From a virus, in the IMG/VR virus record IMGVR_UViG_3300025000_000994, positions 1-61,128 of that record: DNA of 61,128 bases; one strand, 5' to 3'. Below the pieces are notes generated by a model. The model made no database searches and was not told the DNA's origin. It saw nothing but the letters and a program-made list of their open reading frames with translations. Shown in pieces: positions 15,963-23,044 of the stretch. Positions within the stretch are counted from its first letter, which is position 1. Each line of letters opens with the position of its first letter. The position numbers were made by a program, and so were the translations under genes.

Positions 15963-16712
15963 TTAGGCTGATAGAGCCTTTTGCTTGTCCAAAAACTTAT
16001 TTACAAAGTAGATTTGCCCTTTGCCGGTGATTAGAGTTGTTTTCGTGATTTTGCTTTCACCATCAGAACTAATACGAGTACCTTCTTTAATCTCCATAAC
16101 CTTCAGCTCCATAGACTTCTGCGTGGGCATGTTGTAGCTTCTTCCTCTTTCCTTGATTGCGTACTCGTTATCACGAAGCCATTCCCACAATCTGATTTCA
16201 CCAATTTCAACGCCATTCTTTTTGAGTATCTTCGCTAAATCTGCAACGAGAATTGATGTGCTAGAAGCCGTCACGGAATCGGCAAATAATTCTTTTGGCT
16301 TCATTTCTTCAACTCTTGATTCAAGTTGAAATACCGTTGATTCAAGAGAAAGGATTTTCCTGTCTGCCATTTTGATTGCTCTTGCCATGACAGCCTCAGG
16401 AGTGTTCCATTGTCTTTCAAGTTCGATGAAATATTGACGGGCTTGCTTGCCTTTTTCTGTCCGCTGAATCATACAGAGTTCTTTTGCCATTTCAACGGTG
16501 ATTTGGTGATCTTGTTTGTTCTGTCCTCCGTGACTTTCGCTTTCCAAATTTGGAAGGCAAGTTTGGAAGTCGATGTTTTCATTAAATCCATACTCTGTCA
16601 TCCTGTTGAACCATGTTGTATAGTTACTTTCTACTTCTAAAAATTCATGAAGTGTTCTTGCTGATACTGTCTGTCTGTCGTTGTCGTAGTTAATGGGGAT
16701 AAGATTATTCAT
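15963..16712 (-). CDS. AntA/AntB-type antirepressor with KilAC-like C-terminus
   Basis: 249 residues. The N-terminus has the AntA/AntB pattern (VSARTLHEFLEVESNYTTW, NRMTEYGFNENIDF, ITVEMAKELCMIQRTEKGKQARQYFIELE). A linker leads to a KilA-C-type module (VADLAKILKKNGVEIGEIRLWEWLR, KGQIYFVNKFL). Antirepressors of this kind inactivate phage repressors. A second protein with a related C-terminus is at 17879-18580. Confidence 0.82.
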   Translation of the reverse strand: MNNLIPINYDNDRQTVSARTLHEFLEVESNYTTWFNRMTEYGFNENIDFQTCLPNLESESHGGQNKQDHQITVEMAKELCMIQRTEKGKQARQYFIELERQWNTPEAVMARAIKMADRKILSLESTVFQLESRVEEMKPKELFADSVTASSTSILVADLAKILKKNGVEIGEIRLWEWLRDNEYAIKERGRSYNMPTQKSMELKVMEIKEGTRISSDGESKITKTTLITGKGQIYFVNKFLDKQKALSA

Positions 16713-16726
16713 ATTTGTACCTCACA

Positions 16727-16755
16727 TTTCCATATTTCTACTTTTGTGATAATAT
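16727..16755 (+). promoter_or_regulatory. Promoter of the Cas2-like gene
   Basis: TTTCCA, 17-bp spacer, TAATAT (16750-16755) with a TG one base before it. It points away from the early operon toward the plus-strand gene at 16779. Confidence 0.45.
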
Positions 16756-16778
16756 TATGTCGAAAGGAAGGTGATAAA

Positions 16779-17069
16779 ATGCTTATAGTTACATACGACT
16801 TAGTTAATAATGCGTCCCTTGAAGATTACGAACGTGTTATTAATGGAATTAAGTCCAGCTACCCAAACGCTAAAAAACTTACTGAGTCCTGTTGGTTTAT
16901 CCCTAAACCGTTAAACCAAAGCTTTGTGCTGTCTGAGCTAGGCAAATTTGTAAAAAGCACGGATAGATTAATGGTAGCTGAAATTAAAACCTTTCCCTTG
17001 GGGAAGAACCTTTTAAGTGATGTAAGCCCTCTTCCGGGACTTACTCGGAAACCGTTGGGCTCTCTGTAA
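16779..17069 (+). CDS. Cas2-like/SinR-type ferredoxin-fold protein
   Basis: The ATG at 16779 follows AAGGAAGGTGATAAA. MLIVTYDLVNNASLEDYERV starts with the strand and Asp of Cas2-like folds; TESCWFIPKPLNQ and STDRLMVAEI follow in the expected order. Stand-alone Cas2-like (SinR) proteins occur in phages without CRISPR, and there is no array or Cas1 here. Its 3' end overlaps the converging gene by 29 bases. Function unknown. Confidence 0.55.
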   Translation: MLIVTYDLVNNASLEDYERVINGIKSSYPNAKKLTESCWFIPKPLNQSFVLSELGKFVKSTDRLMVAEIKTFPLGKNLLSDVSPLPGLTRKPLGSL

Positions 17070-17304
17070 TTTCTTCTGTGGGCGGGTTGGTGCTTGCTGA
17101 CCCGCAAACTCCTTTCCTTGACTCCACCATACTTCTTGGCACTACATCCAATTGCCCTAGTCTCTCTTTCAGCAGTTCAATAAAAGCAAGTGTTCTAGTG
17201 AAATCAAACTGCTCCTGAACCATTTCCTCTATTGTCTTATTAACAAGGTAGCTTACTTCTGCCTGCTGGATTGGTCTTAAACTGTCAAAGTATTCCTTGT
17301 TCAT
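17041..17304 (-). CDS. Hypothetical phage protein, 87 aa
   Basis: ATG at 17304 (MNKEYFDSLRPIQQAEVSYL) behind AAAGGAGG. Helical, with a polar Thr/Glu/Ser tail. Converges with and overlaps the Cas2-like gene. Function unknown. Confidence 0.6.
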   Translation of the reverse strand: MNKEYFDSLRPIQQAEVSYLVNKTIEEMVQEQFDFTRTLAFIELLKERLGQLDVVPRSMVESRKGVCGSASTNPPTEEITESPTVSE

Positions 17305-17324
17305 CCTTGTTACCTCCTTTCTTC

Positions 17325-17468
17325 CTATCCTCCGTATTGCTGTGTTAATATAACTACGATTCTGGAAATCTGCTCTGCAATTCTGCATTTTTCATCTGAT
17401 GCAGTTGCGCTGTCTTGAGCCTTTTGCAACTCTCTGATCTGCTCCTGTAATACTGATTGGTAATCCAT
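17325..17468 (-). CDS. Small helical protein, 47 aa
   Basis: MDYQSVLQEQIRELQKAQDS to LTQQYGG, with AAAGGAGG before the ATG. Probably one amphipathic or coiled helix. First of a two-gene set with 17041-17304. Confidence 0.6.
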   Translation of the reverse strand: MDYQSVLQEQIRELQKAQDSATASDEKCRIAEQISRIVVILTQQYGG

Positions 17469-17541
17469 TTGATATTCCTCCTTTCCTTTGATGATTATTC
17501 ATTAGCTTGTCCCTCCCTTACTGTAGAACATCAGTTTTGAA

Positions 17542-17570
17542 TTGTTAATATTTGTAGGATTTTATATAAT
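17542..17570 (+). promoter_or_regulatory. Strong promoter of the 39-aa gene
   Basis: TTGTTA, 17-bp spacer, TATAAT (17565-17570). Directed rightward toward 17630, against the early operon. Confidence 0.65.
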
Positions 17571-17629
17571 ACACATAGCCCTATCGTTTGGCTGTCATAT
17601 TGCACCTTATTGGCGAGGGAGGTGATAAT

Positions 17630-17749
17630 ATGGCAAAGACGAAATCATCTGTACGCGGTGTCCAGAAAAAGAAAATCGTTGTTGTTAAGGCTCATACCAA
17701 GAGCAACGGTATTCATGTCTCTGAACATAGGCGTTCAACTCCAAACTGA
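17630..17749 (+). CDS. Small basic protein in its own transcription unit, 39 aa
   Basis: MAKTKSSVRGVQKKKIVVVK to HRRSTPN. GGGAGGTGATAAT lies before the ATG, a good promoter about 60 bases upstream and an intrinsic terminator after the stop. With its own signals on the non-operon strand it behaves as a moron active in the lysogen. Very basic; a nucleic-acid or ribosome contact is possible. Confidence 0.6.
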   Translation: MAKTKSSVRGVQKKKIVVVKAHTKSNGIHVSEHRRSTPN

Positions 17750-17756
17750 TGGGCGG

Positions 17757-17788
17757 GGTAACTCACTAAAAGTGGGTTACCTTCTTTT
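17757..17788 (+). terminator. Intrinsic terminator of the 39-aa gene
   Basis: 10-bp stem GGTAACTCAC/GTGGGTTACC (one mismatch) with loop TAAAA, followed by TTCTTTT. Confidence 0.7.
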
Positions 17789-17878
17789 ATAGGGCTATAT
17801 GTAATTATCAAAGTTCGTTCCTCCTATTTAGGCAAATAAAATAAGGTAAATGAACATTAGTCTCTCTGGAGCATGGTG

Positions 17879-18580
17879 TTAGGCTGATTTTTTCAGCTTT
17901 TCAATTATATAAATCTGACCTTTAGGCGTGACTTTATAAGTTCTGTAAGTCTCGCTACCATATGGTGTGCTATATGTGCCTTGCCTCGTTTCAAACCATC
18001 CAGCATCAAAAGCTTTTTGATAGGGCTCATTCTTATCGCTCACAATTCCCCATTCTCTTAGCTTCTGCCATAAACGTTTTTCGCCGATGGCAACATTCTG
18101 CTTGCTTGCCAATTTTGCTACTTCACGGACTAACAAACTGTCGTTTGAAGCTATGCAGGTTTCGGCGAATAACACAAGAGGCTTCTGTTGTTCAAGTTGT
18201 TGAGCCTTATGCGTGTTCTCTGTCTGCAGATGTTCTTTTTCCTCTTCTGCTGCTACCAGCGCCAGCAATGCTTCTTTATAATTGGTAGGCAACTGCTTGT
18301 CCTGTTCCATTGCTAGTTCAATTAACTTTGCTCTGACAACTGCATCATACCTGGCAGCTAATTGCAGGACACCTTCTTTGGTGAGGGTGTAGCAAGGCAT
18401 TTCTTTATTCTGTTCCGTAGTGTATGAGGATAACGCAAATTTGCGTTCACCGGAAATTCCGCCTGCCTCCAGCTTTTCGGATTCATCCCTAATGTCTCTC
18501 ATAATATCCGCGTGACGTTTCCCTGTTACTTCTGCGATTTCCATTGATGTCATTTTGGTGATAATGGTTAGATTTTTCAT
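17879..18580 (-). CDS. Rha-family protein with KilAC-like C-terminus
   Basis: N-terminus of Rha type (TSMEIAEVTGKRHADIMRDI, PCYTLTKEGVLQLAARYDA); C-terminal ANT/KilAC module (SLLVREVAKLASKQNVAIGEKRLWQKLREWGI, KGQIYIIEKL). ATG at 18580 follows AGGAGG by 8. It is the first early gene after cro and is preceded by an operator copy at 18663-18674, so the CI/Cro pair probably regulates it. Probable antirepressor. Confidence 0.8.
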   Translation of the reverse strand: MKNLTIITKMTSMEIAEVTGKRHADIMRDIRDESEKLEAGGISGERKFALSSYTTEQNKEMPCYTLTKEGVLQLAARYDAVVRAKLIELAMEQDKQLPTNYKEALLALVAAEEEKEHLQTENTHKAQQLEQQKPLVLFAETCIASNDSLLVREVAKLASKQNVAIGEKRLWQKLREWGIVSDKNEPYQKAFDAGWFETRQGTYSTPYGSETYRTYKVTPKGQIYIIEKLKKSA

Positions 18581-18662
18581 TAGCTTGTCCTCCTGCATAA
18601 ATCATTTTAAAACCTTGGTATATTTCCGACTTTCACCGGATATACTTATACTGGGGAAGTGC

Positions 18663-18674
18663 TTCGTTTACGAA
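18663..18674. promoter_or_regulatory. Operator dyad O1 before the rha-like gene
   Basis: TTCGT-TT-ACGAA, the core of the dyad also found at 18925-18940. It lies just beyond the cro-like stop and before the rha-like gene. Confidence 0.55.
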
Positions 18675-18896
18675 TCAGTGCAGTAAAAAAATATCTAGCG
18701 TGAAAATCTGATCCATTGTTATTTCCGGATAATAACTTTTGAAATATTCCTTGATTTTTAGCATTTCCGAGCGTTTGAATTCGGTTTTGCCTTTGAGTTT
18801 TAAAGATGCTGCTTGCTGTGATACGTCAAGAATTGCGGCAATGTCCTTGTGTTTCATGTTTCTGAATGCCATGAGTTTGGCGAGTTCTGGATACAT
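18675..18896 (-). CDS. Cro-like XRE repressor
   Basis: 73 residues with a helix-turn-helix (HKDIAAILDVSQQAASLKLKG). First gene leftward from the lysogeny switch, divergent from the CI-like repressor. Expected to bind the TTCGTTTACGAA dyads and favour lytic growth. Confidence 0.75.
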   Translation of the reverse strand: MYPELAKLMAFRNMKHKDIAAILDVSQQAASLKLKGKTEFKRSEMLKIKEYFKSYYPEITMDQIFTLDIFLLH

Positions 18897-18924
18897 TGAT
18901 TTGACCCCTTTCCTTCGTACATTA

Positions 18925-18940
18925 GATTCGTTTACGAATC
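18925..18940. promoter_or_regulatory. Operator dyad O2 at the early promoter
   Basis: GATTCGT-TT-ACGAATC, a 7-bp inverted repeat a few bases downstream of the early -10 box. A bound repressor here would block leftward transcription. Confidence 0.65.
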
Positions 18941-18950
18941 ATCTATAAAT

Positions 18951-18979
18951 AGGTTAGCACTTTGTGGCTTTGTTGTCAA
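18951..18979 (-). promoter_or_regulatory. Leftward early promoter
   Basis: Minus strand TTGACA (18974-18979), 17-bp spacer, TAACCT (18951-18956). Drives cro and the early operon. Confidence 0.6.
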
Positions 18980-18988
18980 CAATTTTTA

Positions 18989-19017
18989 TTGCATTTTTAA
19001 AACATTTATATTATACT
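18989..19017 (+). promoter_or_regulatory. Rightward repressor/integrase promoter
   Basis: TTGCAT (18989-18994), 17-bp spacer, TATACT (19012-19017). A half-dyad GATTCGTAAAG follows at 19019-19029, over the likely start site, which suggests autoregulation. Confidence 0.6.
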
Positions 19018-19055
19018 TGATTCGTAAAGTAATCAAATATGAAAGCGGTGTATAT

Positions 19056-19262
19056 ATGAGTGTTTTTGCAAGAAAAATTAGACGTTTACGCGAAGAAAAA
19101 GGAATGACAACAAGAATACTTGCTGAAAAGATGGGAATATCATGTGGGCATATAAGTAAGTACGAAAATGACAAACATGAGCCTACACTAAGTGTACTTA
19201 ATAAATATAAGGAAATTTTTAACGTTTCGCTTGATTATTTATGTAATGACGAGGAGGAATAA
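19056..19262 (+). CDS. CI-like XRE repressor, short form
   Basis: 68 residues, an HTH domain only (MSVFARKIRRLREEKGMTTR, GISCGHISKYENDKHEPTLS). No peptidase or dimerisation domain, so RecA-driven self-cleavage is not expected. Induction may depend on an antirepressor. ATG at 19056 chosen because it opens at the domain boundary. Its end overlaps the ribosome site of the integrase gene. Confidence 0.75.
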   Translation: MSVFARKIRRLREEKGMTTRILAEKMGISCGHISKYENDKHEPTLSVLNKYKEIFNVSLDYLCNDEEE

Positions 19263-19264
19263 TC

Positions 19265-20449
19265 ATGGCACGGCCTAAAAAACAGAACGACAAGCCATTA
19301 ACACGTAATCCTAATGGAATGGGCAACATTTATAAAAGACCTGATGGCAGGTATGAATGGAAGCAGATGGTTGATGGTGAGGTGCGGTACGAATCAGATA
19401 TAAATCTGTCTGAACTAAGAAGGAAAATAAAGAAACAAACAAACATAGGCATTAATAAGGATAAAACAAAATTATTTGAATGGATAGCCTACTGGCTTGA
19501 AAACTATGTTCAGCCTTATAAAAAACCTTCCACGTACAATAACTACAAATTCGCTTACGAAAAGTACATCAAAAAATATATGAGAAATGTCCAGCTAAGG
19601 CATGTTACAAAGATGGATGTTCAAAAAATGATAACAGACCTAATTAATGATAAGTATTCACCGTCATTAATAAAGAATGTTCGCAAGGCTTTAAGTGCTG
19701 CATTTATTTCAGCAAATGAGGAGGAACAGATCGTTGACTTCAACCCAACCAGAGACACTAAACTGCCCAAAGGCAGAACCCCTACCCGAAAAACTTTGAA
19801 ATTAGAGGAGCTAATTGCAGTTATTAATAAGTTTAAGACATCAAGGTGGTTATATGCTATCTTATTTATGCTTGCTACAGGATTGAGAAGGGGCGAACTA
19901 TTAGCCGTAAGATGGTCTGATATTGACTTTAAAGAAAAGCGTATCGGCATAGAAAACAATCAAACTCAATACGGGATTGACACGCCAAAAGACAATGAAT
20001 ACCACTATGTGCCGTTAACAGATCACGCCGTGGCCTATTTGTCTGGATGGAAAAACCAGCTTCAAAAGGAATACAACCCAGCCATATATCACAAAGTTGA
20101 TACTATTTTTGTATCAAAAAGTGGACAACCCTTACGACCTTCAAGTTTTAATAACACACTGGCAAAGCGCAAATTTGATTTTAAAGTAACGCCACACATG
20201 TTCCGGCATACCTTCGTATATCTCTCAAAGGGCAAAATAAGCCTGAGTGAATTGCAGGAAGCATTAGGACACGACCAGTCAACTACTACATTGGATATAT
20301 ACGGTCTTATGCTCGCTGATACTGTTGCTGTTGCTGATAAAATTGAAATAGCATACAAAGAATTGGATGAAGCTATGAAGGAAAATAAAAAGAAAAAGCA
20401 GGAAAGTAATGTTGTAGATTTCACACAAAGAAGATTAGCAAAACAATAA
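19265..20449 (+). CDS. int: Tyrosine integrase
   Basis: 394 residues with an arm-binding N-terminus (GMGNIYKRPDGRYEWK), a core-binding SAM-like domain and a catalytic domain. Active-site residues: R208 (TGLRRGEL), K242, H311 and R314 (HMFRHTF), H336 (LGHD), Y346 (LDIYG). GAGGAGG is inside the repressor 3' end, so the two are coupled. The attachment region follows at once. Confidence 0.93.
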   Translation: MARPKKQNDKPLTRNPNGMGNIYKRPDGRYEWKQMVDGEVRYESDINLSELRRKIKKQTNIGINKDKTKLFEWIAYWLENYVQPYKKPSTYNNYKFAYEKYIKKYMRNVQLRHVTKMDVQKMITDLINDKYSPSLIKNVRKALSAAFISANEEEQIVDFNPTRDTKLPKGRTPTRKTLKLEELIAVINKFKTSRWLYAILFMLATGLRRGELLAVRWSDIDFKEKRIGIENNQTQYGIDTPKDNEYHYVPLTDHAVAYLSGWKNQLQKEYNPAIYHKVDTIFVSKSGQPLRPSSFNNTLAKRKFDFKVTPHMFRHTFVYLSKGKISLSELQEALGHDQSTTTLDIYGLMLADTVAVADKIEIAYKELDEAMKENKKKKQESNVVDFTQRRLAKQ

Positions 20450-20717
20450 TTATCGTAAAATTATCGTAATTTTGATGGATTTTTTAAAAGTGTAATTTCT
20501 GAGATAGGCTTGTATGTAGTGCTGTAAGGTTTGATATGGTATGAAGTAGTATTAACCCGCTGAGTTAATCCCCCGACATTATGCCGTTTTGTTAATAACA
20601 ATATAACACAATGTACAAGCCATTTACAAGCCCTGTTTCGTAAGTGAATCACCTATATTCTGTAAATTGTATCCTCAAAAATTATCGGTTAATTATCGGT
20701 TTTTCGTAAAATTATCG
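20448..20717. other. attP: attP-like region with five arm-type repeats
   Basis: Five same-direction AATTATCG repeats: 20448, 20459, 20680, 20691 and 20710. The pairs at each side are 11 bases (about one helical turn) apart. They flank about 210 bases that should hold the core. Two arms on both sides fit an intact attP (or a head-to-tail prophage junction), not a phage-host junction. The core cannot be fixed without attB. Confidence 0.6.
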
Positions 20718-20937
20718 GTGGCGCAAGTACAGAAATATGTTCTATAAGTTCTAGGGTGAGTTCATCAATTTTTAAAAATATCACTTTTGCTTCTTGGGAT
20801 AGCATTGGTAGAATTTCTCTTTCTAGTGCAAGAATTTCTTGGTTAAGGTTAACGCACCGTCCGTCATTTGCGATTATTTCTTCACATCTCTTTTGTAAGA
20901 ATTCTTGAAACGCTTGGCTGTTTAAAATTTCGTTCAT
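20689..20937 (-). CDS. Small protein under SOS-type control, 82 aa
   Basis: MNEILNSQAFQEFLQKRCEE, mostly helical, with AAGGAG before the ATG. Its last codons run through the three right-hand attP arm repeats. A LexA box overlaps its promoter. Location and control suggest an excision or induction factor, but no excisionase motif is seen. Confidence 0.6.
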   Translation of the reverse strand: MNEILNSQAFQEFLQKRCEEIIANDGRCVNLNQEILALEREILPMLSQEAKVIFLKIDELTLELIEHISVLAPPIILRKTDN

Positions 20938-20970
20938 ACTGAATTCTCCTTCTGCTAATTAATTTAGTCC

Positions 20971-21013
20971 GAACATTTGTTCTTATTTTACTCCCTCAAT
21001 TACTGGATTGCAA
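20971..21013 (-). promoter_or_regulatory. LexA/DinR box in a minus-strand promoter
   Basis: Promoter TTGCAA (21008-21013), 17-bp spacer, TAAAAT (20985-20990). Directly downstream, GAACATTTGTTC (20971-20982) preceded by C fits the CGAAC-N4-GTTC LexA box of Gram-positive bacteria. Confidence 0.65.
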
Positions 21014-21218
21014 TACCAATAATATTATTATAATCCGTCCATAGACTCATTTACAATAATCTATAAGCCTATATAATCCGACATAATTTGCACAATTGTT
21101 CAGTGAGATTGCTTGTGAGAATAGATACAATAAGGCGTGTAAAATATTCGACAAAATATGATGTTACAGAAATTTAATTCTTTAAATAAATTACAGCAAA
21201 GGCAGACGTACGTAGGCG
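20991..21218. other. AT-rich non-coding stretch
   Basis: Beyond the promoter at its left edge I see no gene, terminator or repeat. It separates the SOS-controlled gene from the HTH gene. Confidence 0.4.
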
Positions 21219-21419
21219 TTAACGCTTTAACGATATTATATCGCCTATTTCGACCTTTAGATGGCGTGCAAGAATTTCAAGAGTTTCAAGATGTATGTAT
21301 TCATCTTTATTAATCTTAGCAAGGGTTGTATGGCTTATTCCGGTTTCAATTTCAAGCGTTTTCATTTGTATTTCTCTTTCGGATATAATGTTTCTCAACT
21401 TTTTGTATGTTATCGCCAC
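21219..21419 (-). CDS. Small XRE-family regulator (YozG-like), 66 aa
   Basis: GTG start. HTH in IQMKTLEIETGISHTTLAKI followed by LETLEILARHLKVEIGDII, typical of the small Cro/CI-type YozG group. Divergent from the P63C gene, with tandem operator-like repeats between them. Confidence 0.7.
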   Translation of the reverse strand: MAITYKKLRNIISEREIQMKTLEIETGISHTTLAKINKDEYIHLETLEILARHLKVEIGDIISLKR

Positions 21420-21449
21420 TCAACGCACCCCGAAAGCCATTATATATTA

Positions 21450-21489
21450 AAATTCCAGCTTTCTTGCATAAATTCCAGATATCTTGCGT
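21450..21489. promoter_or_regulatory. Two tandem 20-base direct repeats
   Basis: AAATTCCAGCTTTCTTGCAT is followed at once by AAATTCCAGATATCTTGCGT. A minus-strand TATAAT (21439-21444) lies next to them. Probably operators of the divergent HTH regulator. Confidence 0.6.
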
Positions 21490-21523
21490 GTATTGTTTTT
21501 TTAACAATAGAAAACTTTTTATA

Positions 21524-21552
21524 TTGCACACTGTAAATTAATGTTATATGAT
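21524..21552 (+). promoter_or_regulatory. Promoter of the P63C gene
   Basis: TTGCAC, 17-bp spacer, TATGAT (21547-21552), then AGGGGTGATGGT before the ATG at 21570. Confidence 0.55.
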
Positions 21553-21569
21553 GGTGCAGGGGTGATGGT

Positions 21570-22463
21570 ATGGAAAATGAAAGAAAATTAAAAGCAACGC
21601 ATTATGGCACATTAAAAATAGGAGAAAAAGAGTTGAACTGTGCAGTGCTCGAAGATGGAACTAGAGTATTGTTTAAGTCGGCTATTTTTAAAGCTTTTGG
21701 TCGCACTAAAAGAGGCAGAACGAAGAATGAAGTTAGGGTGCTCAACATGCCTAGTTTTATTGATGCTAAAAACCTGCAGCCATTTATGTCAAAGGATTTA
21801 AGGGAGATGCTCATAAATCCTGTTAAATATCGCGCAAAAGGCAAAGATATGGAAGGATACCGCGCAGAAATTCTGCCGCTGTTATGCGATGTGTATTTAA
21901 GTGCCAGACAAAAGGATGTTTTAACTCCTAGCCAACAACAGCTTGCGGTGGTGTCAGAAATACTAGTTCGCAGCCTTTCTAAAGTCGGCATAGTTGCCTT
22001 GGTGGATGAAGCAACTGGATATCAGTATGATAGAGCTAGAAACGAATTGCAGCAGATTTTAAAAGCATACATTAGCGCTGAATTACTTCCGTGGACAAAA
22101 AGGTTTCCTGATGAATTTTATCAGCAATTATTCAGATTGCATAAATGGCAGTATAATCCTTTGAGCATTAAGCGCCCTGGGTATGTGGGAAAATTGACAA
22201 TGGAACTTGTGTATAACCAATTGCCCTCTGGAGTTGCTGAAGAACTCAAAAAAGTTACACCAAAAAGCGAGTCTGGAAATTATACAAAACGGCTTCACCA
22301 GAGTTTGTCTCTTGACATTGGCAACGAGCATCTTAAAAAACAATTGTATGAAGTAATTGCATTAATGAAAATATCTCCAAATTGGCGTACATTTAAAGCT
22401 TATTTCAATAAAGCGTTTGGCGGTCAATTGGAAATGGATGAAACAATAGAACTGGATAATTAA
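21570..22463 (+). CDS. P63C-domain protein
   Basis: 297 residues. The P63C core is visible (ISAELLPWTKRFPDEFYQQL, FRLHKW), followed by QLPSGVAEELKK. P63C proteins are found on phages and plasmids and have no settled function. It has its own promoter and terminator on the plus strand between attP and the lysis genes, a usual place for genes expressed in the lysogen. Confidence 0.8.
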   Translation: MENERKLKATHYGTLKIGEKELNCAVLEDGTRVLFKSAIFKAFGRTKRGRTKNEVRVLNMPSFIDAKNLQPFMSKDLREMLINPVKYRAKGKDMEGYRAEILPLLCDVYLSARQKDVLTPSQQQLAVVSEILVRSLSKVGIVALVDEATGYQYDRARNELQQILKAYISAELLPWTKRFPDEFYQQLFRLHKWQYNPLSIKRPGYVGKLTMELVYNQLPSGVAEELKKVTPKSESGNYTKRLHQSLSLDIGNEHLKKQLYEVIALMKISPNWRTFKAYFNKAFGGQLEMDETIELDN

Positions 22464-22508
22464 AACACTGTTTTGTTTACTTTTATATTATCACTTTACA
22501 TTCTTAAG

Positions 22509-22527
22509 AAGCCTTCACAGGCTTTTT
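22509..22527 (+). terminator. Terminator of the P63C gene
   Basis: AAGCCT/AGGCTT stem with loop TCAC and a run of T. The -35 (TTCACA) of the next promoter lies in its loop. Confidence 0.65.
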
Positions 22528-22542
22528 CATTTTTGTTATAAT
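22514..22542 (+). promoter_or_regulatory. Promoter giving a leaderless transcript
   Basis: TTCACA, 17-bp spacer, TATAAT (22537-22542). Transcription would start at about 22549, the A of the ATG. Confidence 0.5.
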
Positions 22543-22548
22543 ATCCCC

Positions 22549-22755
22549 ATGAAACTATTTACTTGTGAAACAATCGAACAATGGAATATCCTCTCCGCTA
22601 AACTCCACAAGTACGGCTATAGACCGTGGCAGTATCAATATGGATATTGGTGTGAAGAGGGGTTACATGTGTGGTTTTGGAAGGCTGGCAAAGAAGATAT
22701 TGAGGTGATCACGCATAGTGAGGAAGTACATAAGGCGATATATAAATTTGAATAA
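22549..22755 (+). CDS. Small aromatic-rich protein, probably leaderless mRNA, 68 aa
   Basis: MKLFTCETIEQWNILSAKLH, with many Trp and Tyr (YRPWQYQYGYWCEEGLHVWFW). No Shine-Dalgarno sequence precedes the ATG, and the -10 box ends 6 bases before it, so a leaderless message is likely. Probably a lysogen-expressed accessory gene; function unknown. Confidence 0.6.
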   Translation: MKLFTCETIEQWNILSAKLHKYGYRPWQYQYGYWCEEGLHVWFWKAGKEDIEVITHSEEVHKAIYKFE

Positions 22756-22800
22756 AAAAATAAACCCCCGGCATAGCGGTCGAAACCGTTACACCGAGGG
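22752..22800 (-). terminator. Late-operon terminator after the holin
   Basis: Minus strand: 7-bp stem CCCTCGG/CCGGGGG, internal loop, then CGGT-TTCG-ACCG with a UUCG tetraloop, followed by TTTATTTTTTT. Ends the leftward late transcript. Confidence 0.75.
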
Positions 22801-22846
22801 CAAGGAGGAAGGCCCGTAAAGGCAATATCATTAATCTGTGGAGTTG

Positions 22847-23044
22847 TCAAAACGAAGTTTTATTTGTCGGATTATTAAGCAGCCCGAATAATACGCCAAG
22901 CTGCAGCACCCCTGCAACAACATCACCAACCATACCAGTGTCTATACCATACTTTGCCCATATGCCAGTGATTTGTCCTATACTGATTATCTGTGCTACT
23001 ACTGCCCCCCAAAAAACTGGGCTTCTAAACCTATTCTGTGTCAT
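22847..23044 (-). CDS. phi-LC3-type holin
   Basis: 65 residues. SPVFWGAVVAQIISIG and VVAGVLQLGVLFGLLNNPT are the two hydrophobic parts typical of phi-LC3 holins. Overlaps the amidase gene by 4 bases. Expected to permeabilise the membrane and release the lysin. Confidence 0.8.
   Translation of the reverse strand: MTQNRFRSPVFWGAVVAQIISIGQITGIWAKYGIDTGMVGDVVAGVLQLGVLFGLLNNPTNKTSF

Noticed and set aside
16779-17069. CRISPR-Cas locus
   Set aside because: No repeats with spacers and no other cas gene in the window; the Cas2-like protein stands alone.
20461-20652. 63-residue minus-strand frame in the attP region
   Set aside because: No ribosome site, lies between integrase arm repeats, and composition is not protein-like.
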